Assembly (NCBI GenBank): GCA_023429135.1
Contig: JAEYWD010000060.1
Span: forward strand, 1-14,559
Source: Bacteroidota bacterium
Lineage (GTDB): Bacteria; Bacteroidota; Bacteroidia; Bacteroidales; JAAUTT01
DNA: 14,559 nt
Direction: 5' to 3'
Below the pieces are notes generated by a model. That model did not search any database, had not been told where the DNA came from, and worked only from the letters and a program-made list of their open reading frames with translations. Position 1 is the first letter of the stretch; the number at the start of each line of letters is the position of its first letter. The position numbers and the translations under genes were made by a program. Positions 14,420 to 14,559 of the stretch are shown one piece after another.

Positions 14420-14559
14420 ATGGCAATCTTAACACCTAACCAAATGGAAGAAGGAAACGAAAAATTAGACGGATCGGAGAAAACTGAAAGGGAAGAGATT
14501 TACTCAAGAAAAATCCGTGCCGGAAAACGGACCTACTTCATTGATGTTAAAGCTACCCG
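14420..14559 (+). CDS. PUR-like DUF3276 nucleic-acid-binding protein, C-terminus cut by window edge
   Basis: The visible 46 codons read MAILTPNQMEEGNEKLDG, then a charged linker, then REEIYSRKIRAGKRTYF and IDVKAT. The block (R)EEI(F/Y)S(R/K)K(I/V)RAGKRTYF(I/F)DVK is the start of the PUR-repeat domain of the small Bacteroidota DUF3276 proteins, which resemble eukaryotic PUR-alpha and bind single-stranded DNA/RNA. Full-length members are roughly 110-150 residues, so most of the domain is beyond the right edge. I start at the ATG at 14420 because it has an A-rich upstream context and a promoter just before it; the in-frame ATG at 14444 is the alternative. It is divergent from nusB, sharing a regulatory region. 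Confidence 0.85.
   Translation, partial: MAILTPNQMEEGNEKLDGSEKTEREEIYSRKIRAGKRTYFIDVKAT

Noticed and set aside
1..14559. CRISPR array, tRNA, rRNA or insertion sequence
   Set aside because: No regularly spaced repeats, cloverleaf-like sequence, rRNA-like sequence or transposase frame noticed on reading both strands.

Overview
The window looks like a chromosomal segment of a Bacteroidota bacterium, probably of the Bacteroidales/Marinilabiliales type. The reasons are a SusC/SusD outer-membrane pair, lipoproteins with acidic surface-export signals, Bacteroidota-type promoters (TAnnTTTG near -7), no Shine-Dalgarno sequences, and phylum-typical families (DUF5606, the PUR-like DUF3276 protein, a long NusB, and a Nudix-like sugar regulator). 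No rRNA, tRNA, CRISPR array, insertion sequence or phage gene was seen.

Left part (1-2160, minus strand): a xylose operon start, with a Nudix-fold/winged-helix regulator (XylR/AraR-like) followed by xylulokinase xylB, which runs off the left edge. Upstream of the regulator is a perfect 12-5-12 inverted repeat (2129-2157). It contains a consensus -7 element for the xylR-xylB promoter and is the likely operator.

Middle (2313-8407, plus strand): a four-gene outer-membrane uptake operon of SusC, SusD (SusD-like_2 type), an Ig-like/BT_2262-type lipoprotein and a small Lipid_bd-type lipoprotein. It has no glycosidase, peptidase, sigma or anti-sigma gene. It ends in a structured 3' region and a strong intrinsic terminator. 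The gene order recalls the Bacteroides thetaiotaomicron BT2264-BT2261 complex, so the cargo may be peptide rather than glycan. Whether the xylose operator also affects this operon is open.

Next (8408-9960, plus strand): an AT-rich stretch with a doubtful small membrane ORF, a short HTH/coiled-coil DNA-binding protein, and mazG (NTP pyrophosphohydrolase). A hairpin that can terminate in both directions lies at the convergent junction with the following cluster.

Right part (9945-14198, minus strand): a housekeeping cluster transcribed nusB - yajC - ybbR-like - coaE - TerB/DnaJ protein - DUF5606. It links transcription antitermination, Sec accessory function, an envelope protein, the last step of CoA synthesis and a membrane-anchored J-protein. 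Divergent from nusB, a PUR-like DUF3276 nucleic-acid-binding protein starts at 14420 and runs off the right edge. The shared intergenic region holds two dyads and recognisable promoters in both directions.
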